A DNA stretch of 64,000 nucleotides from Tragulus kanchil (lineage: Eukaryota > Chordata > Mammalia > Artiodactyla > Tragulidae), in the NCBI GenBank assembly GCA_022376925.1, contig JAIOJX010000024.1:168299608-168363607 (forward strand), given 5' to 3'. The stretch's first letter is position 1, and each line of letters starts with the position of its first letter. Position numbers and translations under genes: made by a program. The notes beneath the pieces are model-generated. The model worked only from the letters and a program-made list of their open reading frames with translations, was not told the origin of the DNA and did no database searches. Shown piece after piece: positions 22,430 to 34,515 of the stretch.

Positions 22430-23470
22430 GGAGGCGCGGGAGAGGAACCCCACGAATGGCGCGCTCCTGGCTGAGGGAGGGGCTGGCAGCGGCGGCCGTG
22501 CTCACCGGCTCCCCGCCCCGATGGTTCTGAGGTTTCCTGTCCAGCAGCCGGTTCCTCCTCGGGGACCCCGCACCCTCACTTTCCCAGGAGCCCAGACCCG
22601 ACCAGGTCCACTCACGCGCTCACACGAGACAGACCAACGAGCGGGTCCTTCGTGGCCGGGGGCTGCCCCGTGGTGCACGGGCCTCGGTGAGGGCTCCCCT
22701 GCCGTCCCCACCGCCTGTCCCTCTCTGTCTAGACCCCCGGAGCCCCGAGCCCTTGGTGTAGGGGTCCAAGGAAGGGGGGAGCCCTGCTGGGAGACAGAGC
22801 TCTGGAACTGATCAGTCTCTGCCTCCTTAGGGAACCCCCTTAGCCTCGGGGACCTCAGCTCCCTGGTCTCCAGGGCAATGGCAGCCCTCCAGCATTCTGG
22901 CCTGGAGGACCTCACGGGAGGACCTCACGGGCCGGCGGCCTTGCTGGTGACAGGACCTGGGGTCGCCCAGAGTCAGACGTGCCTGAGGGACCACAGGGCT
23001 TCCAGGTGGCACCAGTGGCCACGTGCCCGGCTGCCAGTGCAGGAGACGCAGAGACCAGAGCCGCGGGTCTGGCCGCTGGGTCGGGGAGAGCCCCCGGAGA
23101 CGGGCGTGGCCCCCGCCCCGCGTTCCGCCTCCCGCGGCCTCACTCGCCCGCGCAGAGCGCCCGGCAGCCCGCAGCCCGCGGGGTCGCCAGGACCCGGACA
23201 CGCGGAGCCGCTCAGCGGCAACGACGAAAGGAAGCAGCCTTTCTGCTCTGCTGCGGCAGCTCCGGAAGGTTCCACCGAGCAACCCATGCCTCCTCCCAGG
23301 GAAACCCCCTGAAGCGCCGGCCTCGCCTCCAGCCCGCAGGGCCGGCCCCGCGCCCTCGGGGACCGCGCCAGGGCGCAGCCCGCTGAGCCACGGCGCCCGC
23401 CCCGGGCCAGCGCTGGGCCAGCCCGCCGCGTGCTCTGCGGCGCCGTCTTCTCCAACGTGCACTCGGTGAG
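22430..23470. promoter_or_regulatory. Intronic GC/CpG-rich block
   Basis: About 1 kb of GC-rich, CpG-containing DNA inside the DMXL2 intron between exons at 21.2 and 24.8 kb, in otherwise AT-rich surroundings. It gives long overlapping open frames in several phases on both strands, the signature of GC-rich non-coding DNA rather than of a gene. Repeated at 23620-24575. It could be an intragenic CpG island; no motif decides this. Confidence 0.35.
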
Positions 23471-24718
23471 CAAGAGTGTCCTCTAGTGGCTCTAAAATGG
23501 CAGCATTTCTGGGAACTCTTTATTAAGTAATCAGCCAACAGTCTAGTAAACAGAAGGACCCGTAAAGGCTAGGCTGTGGCGCCTGGTGCACTGTTACCCG
23601 TGATGCATGAAACACCCCTCCGCCCGATGGTTCTGAGGTTTCCTGTCCAGCAGCCGGTTCCTCCTCGGGGACCCCGCACCCTCACTTTCCCAGGAGCCCA
23701 GACCCGACCAGGTCCACTCACGCGCTCACACGAGACAGACCAACGAGCGGGTCCTTCGTGGCCGGGGGCTGCCCCGTGGTGCACGGGCCTCGGTGAGGGC
23801 TCCCCTGCCGTCCCCACCGCCTGTCCCTCTCTGTCTAGACCCCCGGAGCCCCGAGCCCTTGGTGTAGGGGTCCAAGGAAGGGGGGAGCCCTGCTGGGAGA
23901 CAGAGCTCTGGAACTGATCAGTCTCTGCCTCCTTAGGGAACCCCCTTAGCCTCGGGGACCTCAGCTCCCTGGTCTCCAGGGCAATGGCAGCCCTCCAGCA
24001 TTCTGGCCTGGAGGACCTCACGGGAGGACCTCACGGGCCGGCGGCCTTGCTGGTGACAGGACCTGGGGTCGCCCAGAGTCAGACGTGCCTGAGGGACCAC
24101 AGGGCTTCCAGGTGGCACCAGTGGCCACGTGCCCGGCTGCCAGTGCAGGAGACGCAGAGACCAGAGCCGCGGGTCTGGCCGCTGGGTCGGGGAGACCCCG
24201 GAGACGGGCGTGGCCCCCGCCCCGCGTTCCGCCTCCCGCGGCCTCACTCGCCCGCGCAGAGCGCCCGGCAGCCCGCAGCCCGCGGGGTCGCCAGGACCCG
24301 GACACGCGGAGCCGCTCAGCGGCAACGACGAAAGGAAGCAGCCTTTCTGCTCTGCTGCGGCAGCTCCGGAAGGTTCCACCGAGCAACCCATGCCTCCTCC
24401 CAGGGAAACCCCCTGAAGCGCCGGCCTCGCCTCCAGCCCGCAGGGCCGGCCCCGCGCCCTCGGGGACCGCGCCAGGGCGCAGCCCGCTGAGCCACGGCGC
24501 CCGCCCCGGGCCAGCGCTGGGCCAGCCCGCCGCGTGCTCTGCGGCGCCGTCTTCTCCAACGTGCACTCGGTGAGCAAGAGTGTCCTCTAGTGGCTCTAAA
24601 ATGGCAGCATTTCTGGGAACTCTTTATTAAGTAATCAGCCAACAGTCTAGTAAACAGAAGGACCCGTAAAGGCTAGGCTGTGGCGCCTGGTGCACTGTTA
24701 CCCGTGATGCATGAAACA
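22513..24718. repeat. Tandem duplication D7 (period about 1104-1106)
   Basis: Copy A 22513-23613, copy B 23618-24718; very GC-rich intronic sequence. One 2-3-bp indel (GAGAGCCCCCGG versus GAGACCCCGG) near 23090 and 24193. Confidence 0.93.
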
Positions 24719-24821
24719 CACGGAAGTCAAGCCAAAGGTAGCTTCCAAGCAAGCACGTGCTTCCTTACAAATGTGAAGAAAACTGAACGAAAATTACAAG
24801 AGAGATTTTTTTCCAAAATAC

Positions 24822-24939
24822 CTCACTCTGCTTTCTTTTCTTAGTGAAAATATATCTGATAAACGTCTCTTGAAGTATCTCTTGTTTCACAAGGAAATGC
24901 CAGAGTCGTTTGACGGGAAGTGCAGAAGAATCCCGGGAT
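24822..24939 (-). CDS. DMXL2: DMXL2 exon (copy A)
   Basis: 1 nt plus 39 codons: SRDSSALPVKRLWHFLVKQE, ILQETFIRYIFTKKRKQSE, donor GAG|GTATTT, acceptor CTCTAG. This is a basic helical segment just before the WD40 region. 118 nt, so including both copies would shift the frame. Confidence 0.9.
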
Positions 24940-25935
24940 CTAGAGAAAACAAGAAAAAAAGTATCATGCTATTTTAGTATACAGAAAATATTTCATTATT
25001 TGCAGATAATGTTTTAATCTCTATTATTGCAAAGAAGATATAGCATCAAGCTCAACAAAATTTTATAATTTATTTCACTTTTAATTTTTAGTTCTATAAG
25101 TCATTCCTTTATCAAGCAATTCATTCTCTAATTACCAATTCTCTAAATGGACAGGTTGAGCTGAGAGACAAATGAATCCCTTAATACTCTTTTTAAATTA
25201 TACTTACGTTGAATCTGTTGGTTATAGCATATTATCAATGAATATAAAGTCCCACATTTAATTTTTCACAGCCTAACAAACTAAAACGCCTTGATCTTTC
25301 AAGCTTATGAGCATTACTCTAAGTTGTGGCCAGCTGCCTCAAAAAGAGGATGCTGCTTATCAGAAAGAGGCCAAGATGGACAGACAGAAGATCAAAACAT
25401 CAATAAAAACCTTACTGTGTCTAGCATTATATTATAGACACAACGTCAGTAGTACTTTATTTACACATGTAGACTGGTATCCCAAAACATTTCTGTAAGA
25501 GTTGTTAAAATAATGGCAAAAATAAAGGTTTTTTCCTGATTATAAAATCAACATACCTATTGAAATATAGGTAATATGGGGAAAATAATTTTCTATCCAG
25601 AATTTTTATATTTTTCTTGGCATATACTGCTAGAAATAGGATTGAAAATGCAAAGTTATGAATGCTTTGACTACTGGCATAATCTTTGCCAAAATGTCTT
25701 CCAGAAAGGGTACACAGAGCTAAGCGTCATAAGAGGAGTCTTACTTGAATGGTGTATTCGGGTTCTAGCAGCATTTCCCGTAAAGGCTAGGCTGTGGCGC
25801 CTGGTGCACTGTTACCCGTGATGCATGAAACACACGGAAGTCAAGCCAAAGGTAGCTTCCAAGCAAGCACGTGCTTCCTTACAAATGTGAAGAAAACTGA
25901 ACGAAAATTACAAGAGAGATTTTTTTCCAAAATAC

Positions 25936-26053
25936 CTCACTCTGCTTTCTTTTCTTAGTGAAAATATATCTGATAAACGTCTCTTGAAGTATCTCTTGTT
26001 TCACAAGGAAATGCCAGAGTCGTTTGACGGGAAGTGCAGAAGAATCCCGGGAT
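25936..26053 (-). CDS. DMXL2: DMXL2 exon (copy B)
   Basis: 118 nt, identical in protein to 24822-24939, offset 1114. The intron just left of the exon is also identical. The intron to its right carries a cluster of substitutions relative to copy A (see findings). Confidence 0.88.
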
Positions 26054-26871
26054 CTAGAGAAACAAGAAAAAAAGTATCATGCTATTTTAGTATACAGAAA
26101 ATATTTCATTATTTGCAGATAATGTTTTAATCTCTATTATTGCAAAGAAGATATAGCATCAAGCTCAACAAAATTTTATAATTTATTTCACTTTTAATTT
26201 TTAGTTCTATAAGTCATTCCTTTATCAAGCAATTCATTCTCTAATTACTAATTTTCTAAATTGACAGGTTGGGCTAAGAGACAGATTAATCTCATAATAC
26301 TCTTTTTGAATTATATTTACGTTGAATCTGTTGGTTATAGCATATTATCAATGAATATAAAGTCCCACATTTAATTTTTCACAGCCTAACAAACTAAAAC
26401 GCCTTGATCTTTCAAGCTTATGAGCATTACTCTAAGTTGTGGCCAGCTGCCTCAAAAAGAGGATGCTGCTTATCAGAAAGAGGCCAAGATGGACAGACAG
26501 AAGATCAAAACATCAATAAAAACCTTACTGTGTCTAGCATTATATTATAGACACAACGTCAGTAGTACTTTATTTACACATGTAGACTGGTATCCCAAAA
26601 CATTTCTGTAAGAGTTGTTAAAATAATGGCAAAAATAAAGGTTTTTTCCTGATTATAAAATCAACATACCTATTGAAATATAGGTAATATGGGGAAAATA
26701 ATTTTCTATCCAGAATTTTTATATTTTTCTTGGCATATACTGCTAGAAATAGGATTGAAAATGCAAAGTTATGAATGCTTTGACGGCTACTGGCATAATC
26801 TTTTGCCAAAATGTCTTCCAGAAAGGGTACACAGAGCTACTCCGTGGTTAGCGTCATAAGAGGAGTCTTAC

Positions 26872-27073
26872 TTGAATGGTGTATTTTCGGGTTCTAGCAT
26901 TGCTTTATTTCGAAGACTAGCAGGTCCAGCTCCTATGGAAAGGTCAGTTGGGTATGTGTTGATATAATTGGGGGGAGGGCCTTCAAAATGATCCATTTTT
27001 TCTTGTAAGATCTGCTCCCAGTTCTCCAAGTTTTTAATCACAGCCGTACCCAATGGTGATGTTACAGGCAACT
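26872..27073 (-). CDS. DMXL2: DMXL2 exon (in-frame copy A)
   Basis: 202 nt: LPVTSPLGTAVIKNLENWEQ, ILQEKMDHFEGPPPNYINTY, PTDLSIGAGPASLRNKAMLE, PENTPF with a split Lys codon before GTAAGA. The acceptor is ATTTTAG, completing Glu. The frame is intact. PPPNYINTYPTD is a conserved DMXL motif preceding the WD40 part. Confidence 0.93.
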
Positions 27074-27480
27074 CTAAAATGTAACAGGATTGATTTTATT
27101 TTGATTGAAGATGTTGACCATCCTCACATATTTATAAAATGCAAATTGTTAGAGGCAAAATGTCTGAAAATACAAATAAATCTGAGAACATTAATCTAAC
27201 ACCATTTGGATTCTTAATGCTTTGAACAAAAAACCAGCTTTGTAAAACGAGCTGAGAAAATGTTCCCCTTCTGCTGGCTGGTTTCCCACTTGGTCCTCCA
27301 GCCGTGATTCCTGCCATGTGGCCTGGAAACCACAGACTGGAACCCAAGACAAATAAGACCTCACATCATCTCCAGTGAAATATATATATATATATTTTTT
27401 TAAGTCTCAAATGTGCTTTCATACGGATCTTGTAAAAAGAAACTTGATGATAATCCATTAAATTAATAACGTTAACTTAC

Positions 27481-27559
27481 CAGAAAATTCCAGTCCAGCA
27501 ATGGGAAAGAAATTCCTGACATTGTGAAGTGCAAGCTTAACCATTGTCAAATGCAGAAG
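27481..27559 (-). CDS. DMXL2: DMXL2 exon fragment (copy A, acceptor lost)
   Basis: Repeats bases of the exon at 28536-28621 up to GCAGAAG, where the sequence switches to intronic DNA (GATCAAAACATC) that belongs about 1.06 kb to the left. The join shares the 7-mer CAGAAGA-like overlap of both source sites. There is no splice acceptor, so this copy cannot be a functional exon. Confidence 0.82.
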
Positions 27560-27927
27560 ATCAAAACATCAATAAAAACCTTACTGTGTCTAGCATTATA
27601 TTATAGACACAACGTCAGTAGTACTTTATTTACACATGTAGACTGGTATCCCAAAACATTTCTGTAAGAGTTGTTAAAATAATGGCAAAAATAAAGGTTT
27701 TTTCCTGATTATAAAATCAACATACCTATTGAAATATAGGTAATATGGGGAAAATAATTTTCTATCCAGAATTTTTATATTTTTCTTGGCATATACTGCT
27801 AGAAATAGGATTGAAAATGCAAAGTTATGAATGCTTTGACGGCTACTGGCATAATCTTTTGCCAAAATGTCTTCCAGAAAGGGTACACAGAGCTACTCCG
27901 TGGTTAGCGTCATAAGAGGAGTCTTAC

Positions 27928-28128
27928 TTGAATGGTGTATTTTCGGGTTCTAGCATTGCTTTATTTCGAAGACTAGCAGGTCCAGCTCCTATGGAAAGGT
28001 CAGTTGGGTATGTGTTGATATAATTGGGGGGAGGGCCTTCAAAATGATCCATTTTTTCTTGTAAGATCTGCTCCCAGTTCTCCAAGTTTTAATCACAGCC
28101 GTACCCAATGGTGATGTTACAGGCAACT
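27928..28128 (-). CDS. DMXL2: DMXL2 exon with 1-base deletion (copy B)
   Basis: Same exon as 26872-27073, but a T5 run on the plus strand (27031-27035) is T4 here (28087-28090), which shifts the reading frame after the first 15 codons or so. Everything else including splice sites matches. A homopolymer indel is the usual sequencing or consensus error, so this is not evidence of a real pseudo-exon. Confidence 0.85.
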
Positions 28129-28535
28129 CTAAAATGTAACAGGATTGATTTTATTTTGATTGAAGATGTTGACCATCCTCACATATTTATAAAATGCAAA
28201 TTGTTAGAGGCAAAATGTCTGAAAATACAAATAAATCTGAGAACATTAATCTAACACCATTTGGATTCTTAATGCTTTGAACAAAAAACCAGCTTTGTAA
28301 AACGAGCTGAGAAAATGTTCCCCTTCTGCTGGCTGGTTTCCCACTTGGTCCTCCAGCCGTGATTCCTGCCATGTGGCCTGGAAACCACAGACTGGAACCC
28401 AAGACAAATAAGACCTCACATCATCTCCAGTGAAATATATATATATATATTTTTTTAAGTCTCAAATGTGCTTTCATACGGATCTTGTAAAAAGAAACTT
28501 GATGATAATCCATTAAATTAATAACGTTAACTTAC

Positions 28536-28621
28536 CAGAAAATTCCAGTCCAGCAATGGGAAAGAAATTCCTGACATTGTGAAGTGCAAGCTTAACCATT
28601 GTCAAATGCAGAAGAGCCCAG
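28536..28621 (-). CDS. DMXL2: DMXL2 exon (intact copy)
   Basis: 86 nt: WALLHLTMVKLALHNVRNFF then PIAGLEFS, split Glu codon before GTAAGT; acceptor GAACAG. A truncated repeat of its downstream part lies at 27481-27559, missing the acceptor and about the first 6-7 bases, because the duplication join falls inside the exon. Confidence 0.92.
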
Positions 28622-29064
28622 CTGTTCAAAGGGGACCAAGAAAATCCTTGAGTGAAAAATAAAATCTTGGGGACTACAGCAACAACCCCTATCAATTACT
28701 TGGCTCAATCTCCCACCCAGAAAAGAAGCTGTCTTTTTCTAACCACTAGAAAATGTAACAATATATTACACTCACATTATCTGAAAATTACCTAAAGGAA
28801 AAGGCTTCATCACATGGCCATGTGGAATCCAACAGTATATATTTTTTTCCTCATCACAAATGTTTGTGCCAGCTATTCTTTGAAATTAGGTATGAAATAT
28901 TCTATTATCTAGCAATTTACCTCAAAGGTACAGAATTCCTAATCTGAAAATATAAGTCCATTCTTGAATAAATTCATGATATAATAGTAATGCTGCTCAA
29001 AACTAGTAATATCAGGAATGTCTACAAAAGAAAACGCAGAACGGAAAAGGCAGGCCTGGTTCAC

Positions 29065-29195
29065 CTGTACGAGTCAGGGTCCTGGTGCTCCTGGATCTGA
29101 GTGTCTGAAAAGAAAGCATCGTCTTCTTCCTCATCACTATGAATGCTTTCATCAGAATCATATATAACTCCACTCTCAGACAAAGGGAGAAATGG
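29065..29195 (-). CDS. DMXL2: DMXL2 exon (acidic)
   Basis: 131 nt: PFLPLSESGVIYDSDESIHS, DEEEDDAFFSDTQIQEHQDP, DSY plus a split Ser codon (AG|GTGAAC). Strongly acidic with many Ser residues, typical of CK2-type sites (inference). Acceptor ATTGCAG. Present once. Confidence 0.94.
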
Positions 29196-31079
29196 CTGCA
29201 ATAAAACGTGAAGTTATTTTTAAATGTGTAATTGGCTTATTTTTATATCCTAACTTCATACTGAACCTTTAAAGTGGTGTCCACCTAAATTAAAATTTTC
29301 TTTTGAAAATGATACTAGGCCTGGGAAAGTCAAGACAACTAAGCTAAAACTCTCAGATTCAATAAAATACTTGAGTAGCTAGATACAACACAAATTTTTT
29401 AAATTAAGTCCTTTCCTTACATAACAGCAATAATTAGTACAAAAAAGGTACATTAAGAAACAGAATACCAAAGGAAAACCTCATGAAAACTGTGAGAGAG
29501 CTACAGTAACAGAAATTATAAATCCCTGTAAACATTATGATTCTTGGATTTATGGGTTTTAGGTAATTGCAGTAAAAATCCCCATGGGGATTTCTTGTCC
29601 TTTTTTCAACCTTGATAATGACTATAAAGTTAATAGATAAGAAAAAATAGGTAAAATTAGCTGAGCAATCTTTCTCAAGTGAAAGATATGATTTCCTGGT
29701 GGATATTAAAATAAGTAAAACAAGTGTGGTCTAGCAAGTGATTGATGGAAAAATGTAGTCCAAGGAGAGTATATAAATAAAAACTAACATATGACAAAGG
29801 TAACATCTTAAGTCGCTGGGAGGGGAGGAAGGCCGAGTTGTAAGTGTAGGAATAGAGGGTGAGGAGGGCACGGAAGTTTGATCCTTGCTTCATTCTAGAC
29901 AGAAAGGAGAGCTCACAGTCAAAAAGAATGAGGAGGAGGAAGAGACGAGAGAACACAGCAGGAGAAGACAATAAAAATAAACATTTATTAGTGGAGAGGA
30001 CTTAAAAACAAGGTAACAAATTATTTTTTAAAAGTATGAATAAATATGACTAAATAAACTTTTAAAAACTTCTGGATGTTAAAAACACAGACTTAAAAGA
30101 AAAATAAATTGGAAAAGATATCAAAAGTAAAATAAATTGCTAATATCCTTAATAAATAGTTCACTAAAAGTAAGGAAAAACATTACAGTTCCAATAGATA
30201 GCTTAGTTAAGAACATGAAGGTCAAGTTCTCAAAATAGAAAACCTAATGACTGTAGGTTCATTAACATTTCTGATATCACAAATCAGGAAATAAAAATTA
30301 TTCAATCAAACTAACAAAAATGAAAAGGGAATACTTAACGAAGATAAAATCAAATGCATGCTCACTATTCCCAAGAGAGTATAAATCAGCAATCTAGAGA
30401 TATATATCAAAAGCCTTGGACCCTGTACTTCTTAGTAACATAATCAGAATGCAAACAAAGCTTATCTAAAAAGATTATTTATCTCCACTTTATTTATAAA
30501 AATGAAAAAGTAAATACAGCAAATACTTGATAGGCAAATGGTTATGTAAATTATAATACTCATCAAAACTGAATAGTTATTTCCCATGATTCACATTTTG
30601 AGATGGATTCTTTTCTTAATGCAATGCCTAATTTTTGATCATCTAAAAAAATCAACATTTGACCAGCTAAATCAAAATGCAGGTGATCCTTTAAAAGAAC
30701 TGTGCAGCAACAGCTCCAAAGTGTTTTGGGGAAGTTTGATACCTTTTATGTCTGAAGTAGCCTTAACCAGAAAAGTGAAAATCGGAAATTGACAGAACAG
30801 TATTTTTAAGACTTTAAAATGATAAATAATTTAAACGTGCAAGCAAATAAAAATAAAGATTAGTTTAACAACAAAAACTATTTATTAGAAGCTGTCTCTC
30901 TTCACCGGTGACCTTTTTCAATTTACTCTTCGTTGGAGGCTAACTGCCTTCCAGTGCCGCGCCGGCGGCGGCCGCGCCTCACCCTGCACCCGCCACGGGC
31001 ACTCCTCCGCCCCTCCCTCGCGGACCCCCTCCGCCCCACTCCACCCACCCCGCAGCTGTCACAGAGCCCGGTGTGAGCT
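29196..31079. other. Intronic AT-rich DNA, nothing recognised
   Basis: Start of the 6.1-kb intron between the exons at 29.2 and 35.3 kb. No repeat family or conserved element was recognised up to the GC-rich patch at about 30940-31080 that precedes the L1. Confidence 0.6.
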
Positions 31080-31742
31080 CCCTCGGCCACACAGCAGACG
31101 CCCCGGGCCATCTGTCTCACATGGTGATACACCGGCTTCCATGCTGCTCTCCCCATTCGCCCACCCTCTCCTTCCCACACTGTGTCCACAGCTCCATTCC
31201 CTATGTCTGTGTCTCCACCGCTGCCCTGCAAATAGGTCCATCAGTACCGTCTTTCTAGATTCCTTATATATTCGTTAATATGACATTTTTCTCTTTCTGA
31301 CTTATTTCACTCTTTATAATAGGCTCTGGGTTCACCCACCTCGTTCGAACTGACTCAAACGCATTCCTTTTTACGACTGAGTAATATTCCATTATGTATA
31401 CATACCACAGCTGCTTTATTCATTCATCTGTCGATGGACATCTAGGTTGCTTCCATGTCCTAGCTATTGCAAATAGTGCTGCAGTGAACTGAGCTACATG
31501 TGTCTTTTTCAGTCTATGGCTTTCTCAGGGTATATGCCTAGTATTGGGACTGTTGGGTCATAGGTAGTTTTATTCCTAAATTTTTAAGAACTCTCCATAC
31601 TGTTCACTTTAGTGGTTGTACCAATTTACAGTCCCACCAAAACTGTAGGAGGGTTCCCTTCTTTCCACACTTTCTCCAGCATTTATTGTTTGTAGATTTT
31701 TTTTGATGATGGTCAATTCTGACTAGTATGAGATGATACCTC
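31080..31742 (-). mobile_element. L1 3' region (copy A)
   Basis: Antisense L1: GTAATATTCCATTATGTATA, ATTCATCTGTCGATGGACAT, TTGCAAATAGTGCTGCAGTG. Partial copy B at 32379-32829. Confidence 0.85.
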
Positions 31743-31753
31743 ACTATAGTTTT

Positions 31754-32029
31754 TTTTTTGGGGGGGGGGGCACTTCTATTGGTCTTTCATTTCTCTATTT
31801 TCACCCGTCTTTGTTCTTTGGCCCGTGTGGGCCTCCCATCGCGGTGGCCTCTCTTGTCGCAGAGCACTGGCTCTGGGCGCATGCAGTCCAGAGCTCCAGC
31901 TCGGTAACTGGACACATCAGTCCAGCCGCTCCACAGCACGTGGGATCTTCCCAGGCCAGGGGTCGAACTGGCGCCCCTTGCACTGCAAGGCGGTGTTCTT
32001 GCCCACTGGACCACCAGGGAAGTTCTCTA
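31754..32029 (-). mobile_element. CHR-like SINE inserted in L1 (copy A)
   Basis: Flanked by an 11-bp target-site duplication ACTATAGTTTT at 31743-31753 and 32030-32040. Tail is a T/G run on the plus strand. Confidence 0.92.
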
Positions 32030-32840
32030 ACTATAGTTTTGATTTACATTACAAAACTTCCAGCAGATCTTTGCCTCAAGCCCTTGATATTTGAAATAGT
32101 TGGATACTTGATGAGGAAATTTATACTTGCTTTTAGAATTATAAAAATCTCAGTTGTATAAAATACATCTATTCACGAAGGTAATTTCTCTAATGAAGGA
32201 TCAAAATATAAAATTTTGCACTGGATTAAAATATTAAATACATAAAATACACTTAAATCCATAATATCATAACAAAACTAGGAACAAAATTCACTTGCTT
32301 CATCTGAAGGATGCTAGAAAAATCAACTCATCACTCTGAAAACTGGATAAAAAGCAAAGAATAAAGCATTCATTCTGGTCTTTCTGACTTATTTCACTCT
32401 TTATAATAGGCTCTGGGTTCACCCACCTCGTTCGAACTGACTCAAACGCATTCCTTTTTACGACTGAGTAATATTCCATTATGTATACATACCACAGCTG
32501 CTTTATTCATTCATCTGTCGATGGACATCTAGGTTGCTTCCATGTCCTAGCTATTGCAAATAGTGCTGCAGTGAACTGAGCTACATGTGTCTTTTTCAGT
32601 CTATGGCTTTCTCAGGGTATATGCCTAGTATTGGGACTGTTGGGTCATAGGTAGTTTTATTCCTAAATTTTTAAGAACTCTCCATACTGTTCACTTTAGT
32701 GGTTGTACCAATTTACAGTCCCACCAAAACTGTAGGAGGGTTCCCTTCTTTCCACACTTTCTCCAGCATTTATTGTTTGTAGATTTTTTTTGATGATGGT
32801 CAATTCTGACTAGTATGAGATGATACCTCACTATAGTTTT

Positions 32841-33116
32841 TTTTTTGGGGGGGGGGGCACTTCTATTGGTCTTTCATTTCTCTATTTTCACCCGTCTTTG
32901 TTCTTTGGCCCGTGTGGGCCTCCCATCGCGGTGGCCTCTCTTGTCGCAGAGCACTGGCTCTGGGCGCATGCAGTCCAGAGCTCCAGCTCGGTAACTGGAC
33001 ACATCAGTCCAGCCGCTCCACAGCACGTGGGATCTTCCCAGGCCAGGGGTCGAACTGGCGCCCCTTGCACTGCAAGGCGGTGTTCTTGCCCACTGGACCA
33101 CCAGGGAAGTTCTCTA
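32841..33116 (-). mobile_element. CHR-like SINE inserted in L1 (copy B)
   Basis: Exact repeat of 31754-32029 including its target-site duplication, offset 1087. Confidence 0.92.
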
Positions 33117-33879
33117 ACTATAGTTTTGATTTACATTACAAAACTTCCAGCAGATCTTTGCCTCAAGCCCTTGATATTTGAAATAGTTGGATACTTGATG
33201 AGGAAATTTATACTTGCTTTTAGAATTATAAAAATCTCAGTTGTATAAAATACATCTATTCACGAAGGTAATTTCTCTAATGAAGGATCAAAATATAAAA
33301 TTTTGCACTGGATTAAAATATTAAATACATAAAATACACTTAAATCCATAATATCATAACAAAACTAGGAACAAAATTCACTTGCTTCATCTGAAGGATG
33401 CTAGAAAAATCAACTCATCACTCTGAAAACTGGATAAAAAGCAAAGAATAAAGCATTCATTCTGGTCTTTCTCTTTTAAAATGTACTTCAAGTTAACCAA
33501 ACAGGATGATGAAGGAAAGTATTTCAGCAAATAAATGAAGACTAAATGAGAAGATACTCATCATAATTTAATAACTCCCTTAACTTACATTAATGGATTT
33601 AGGCAAAGATCATCAACTAATGTTTGTGGAAATACACAAAACGGCCTATGAAGGAGCCCTGTACTTCCTTTTCCCTATCTAATTAGAATGGAATCTGACA
33701 AAGCCTCTAAATTTAACTCTTACTTTACAGAGAAAACACGGGTCAGAGGAGCACGGTCAGAAGATCAAACATGGGGATGCCGTCAGCAAAAGCCACCGAG
33801 AAATTTTAAAGGACAAATTTGGAGGAAAAAAAAAAAAAAAAAAGGCAGGAAGGGGTTAGTTTAAAACTAAAAATAGTTT

Positions 33880-34515
33880 TAGTTTTATGACCCAGCAATC
33901 CCACTCTTAGGCTTATACCCTGACGAAATCAAAACTAAAAGAAGCACCTGTACCCCAATGTTCATTGCAGCTCTCTATACAATAGCTAGAACATGGAAGG
34001 AACCTAGATGCCCATCGACGAACGAATGGATCCAAAAGCCCTGGTACATATATACAACGGAATACTACACAGCTGTAAAGAGAAATGCAGAAGAATCAGC
34101 CCTAATGAGGTGGCTGGATCTAGAACGTATCCTAAAAAGTGAAGTCAGTCAGAAAGAGAAGGACAAATACAGTATATTAACACATATATATGGAATCTAG
34201 TAGGATGGTGATGATGGCACATGCAGTGAAGCGACAGAAAGACAGACATGGACAGTGGACACAGGGACATTGTGGGGAAGGAACAGAAGGTGGGAGGCGT
34301 AAAGGAAGTAGCATGAAGGCCTGTACTGTCATAAGTGAAGAAAATAGCTCTAGTCATTGCTCTGTGAGAAAAGGGGATCCTTCAGGGGTGCTGTGTGATG
34401 GTCAGGAGGGGAGGAAAGGGGGGGATATACATATGACTAATCTGAGAACATACATATCTGTAAACAACAAAACTCTGTAAAAGTTAAAAGTAAAATAAAG
34501 ATTTAAAAAAAAAAA
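33880..34515 (+). mobile_element. L1 ORF2 end and 3' UTR
   Basis: ATGACCCAGCAATCCCACTC, GCAGCTCTCTATACAATAGC, GGAATACTACACAGCTGTAA, ending with GTAAACAACAAAACTCTG and an A-rich tail. An 80-codon open remnant of the ORF2 C-terminus survives at 33958-34200; not functional. Confidence 0.88.

Larger units (their letters stand above)
24663..26890. repeat. Tandem duplication D8 (period 1114)
   Basis: Copy A 24663-25770, copy B 25777-26890. Includes one exon. The end of copy A has several deletions relative to B (for example CTAAGCGTC versus CTACTCCGTGGTTAGCGTC). An internal 75-bp stretch differs by a cluster of substitutions. Confidence 0.92.
26498..28615. repeat. Tandem duplication D9 (period about 1056)
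   Basis: Copy A 26498-27559, copy B 27554-28615. The join falls inside a coding exon with overlap CAGAAG. Copy B carries a coding 1-bp deletion. Confidence 0.93.
31292..33472. repeat. Tandem duplication D10 (period 1087)
   Basis: Copy A 31292-32385, copy B 32379-33472, essentially identical, clean join sharing the 7-mer TCTTTCT. Contains L1 and a CHR-like SINE with its target-site duplication, both repeated exactly. Confidence 0.94.

Noticed and set aside
22827..24577. Overlapping long ORFs (up to 214 codons) on both strands in the GC-rich intronic block
   Set aside because: Open in several frames on both strands, Arg/Pro/Gly-rich, no family resemblance, repeated by D7, located inside a DMXL2 intron; typical of stop-poor GC-rich DNA.
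33958..34200. 80-codon ORF resembling reverse-transcriptase C-terminus
   Set aside because: Truncated L1 ORF2 remnant without the rest of the element; not a functional gene.
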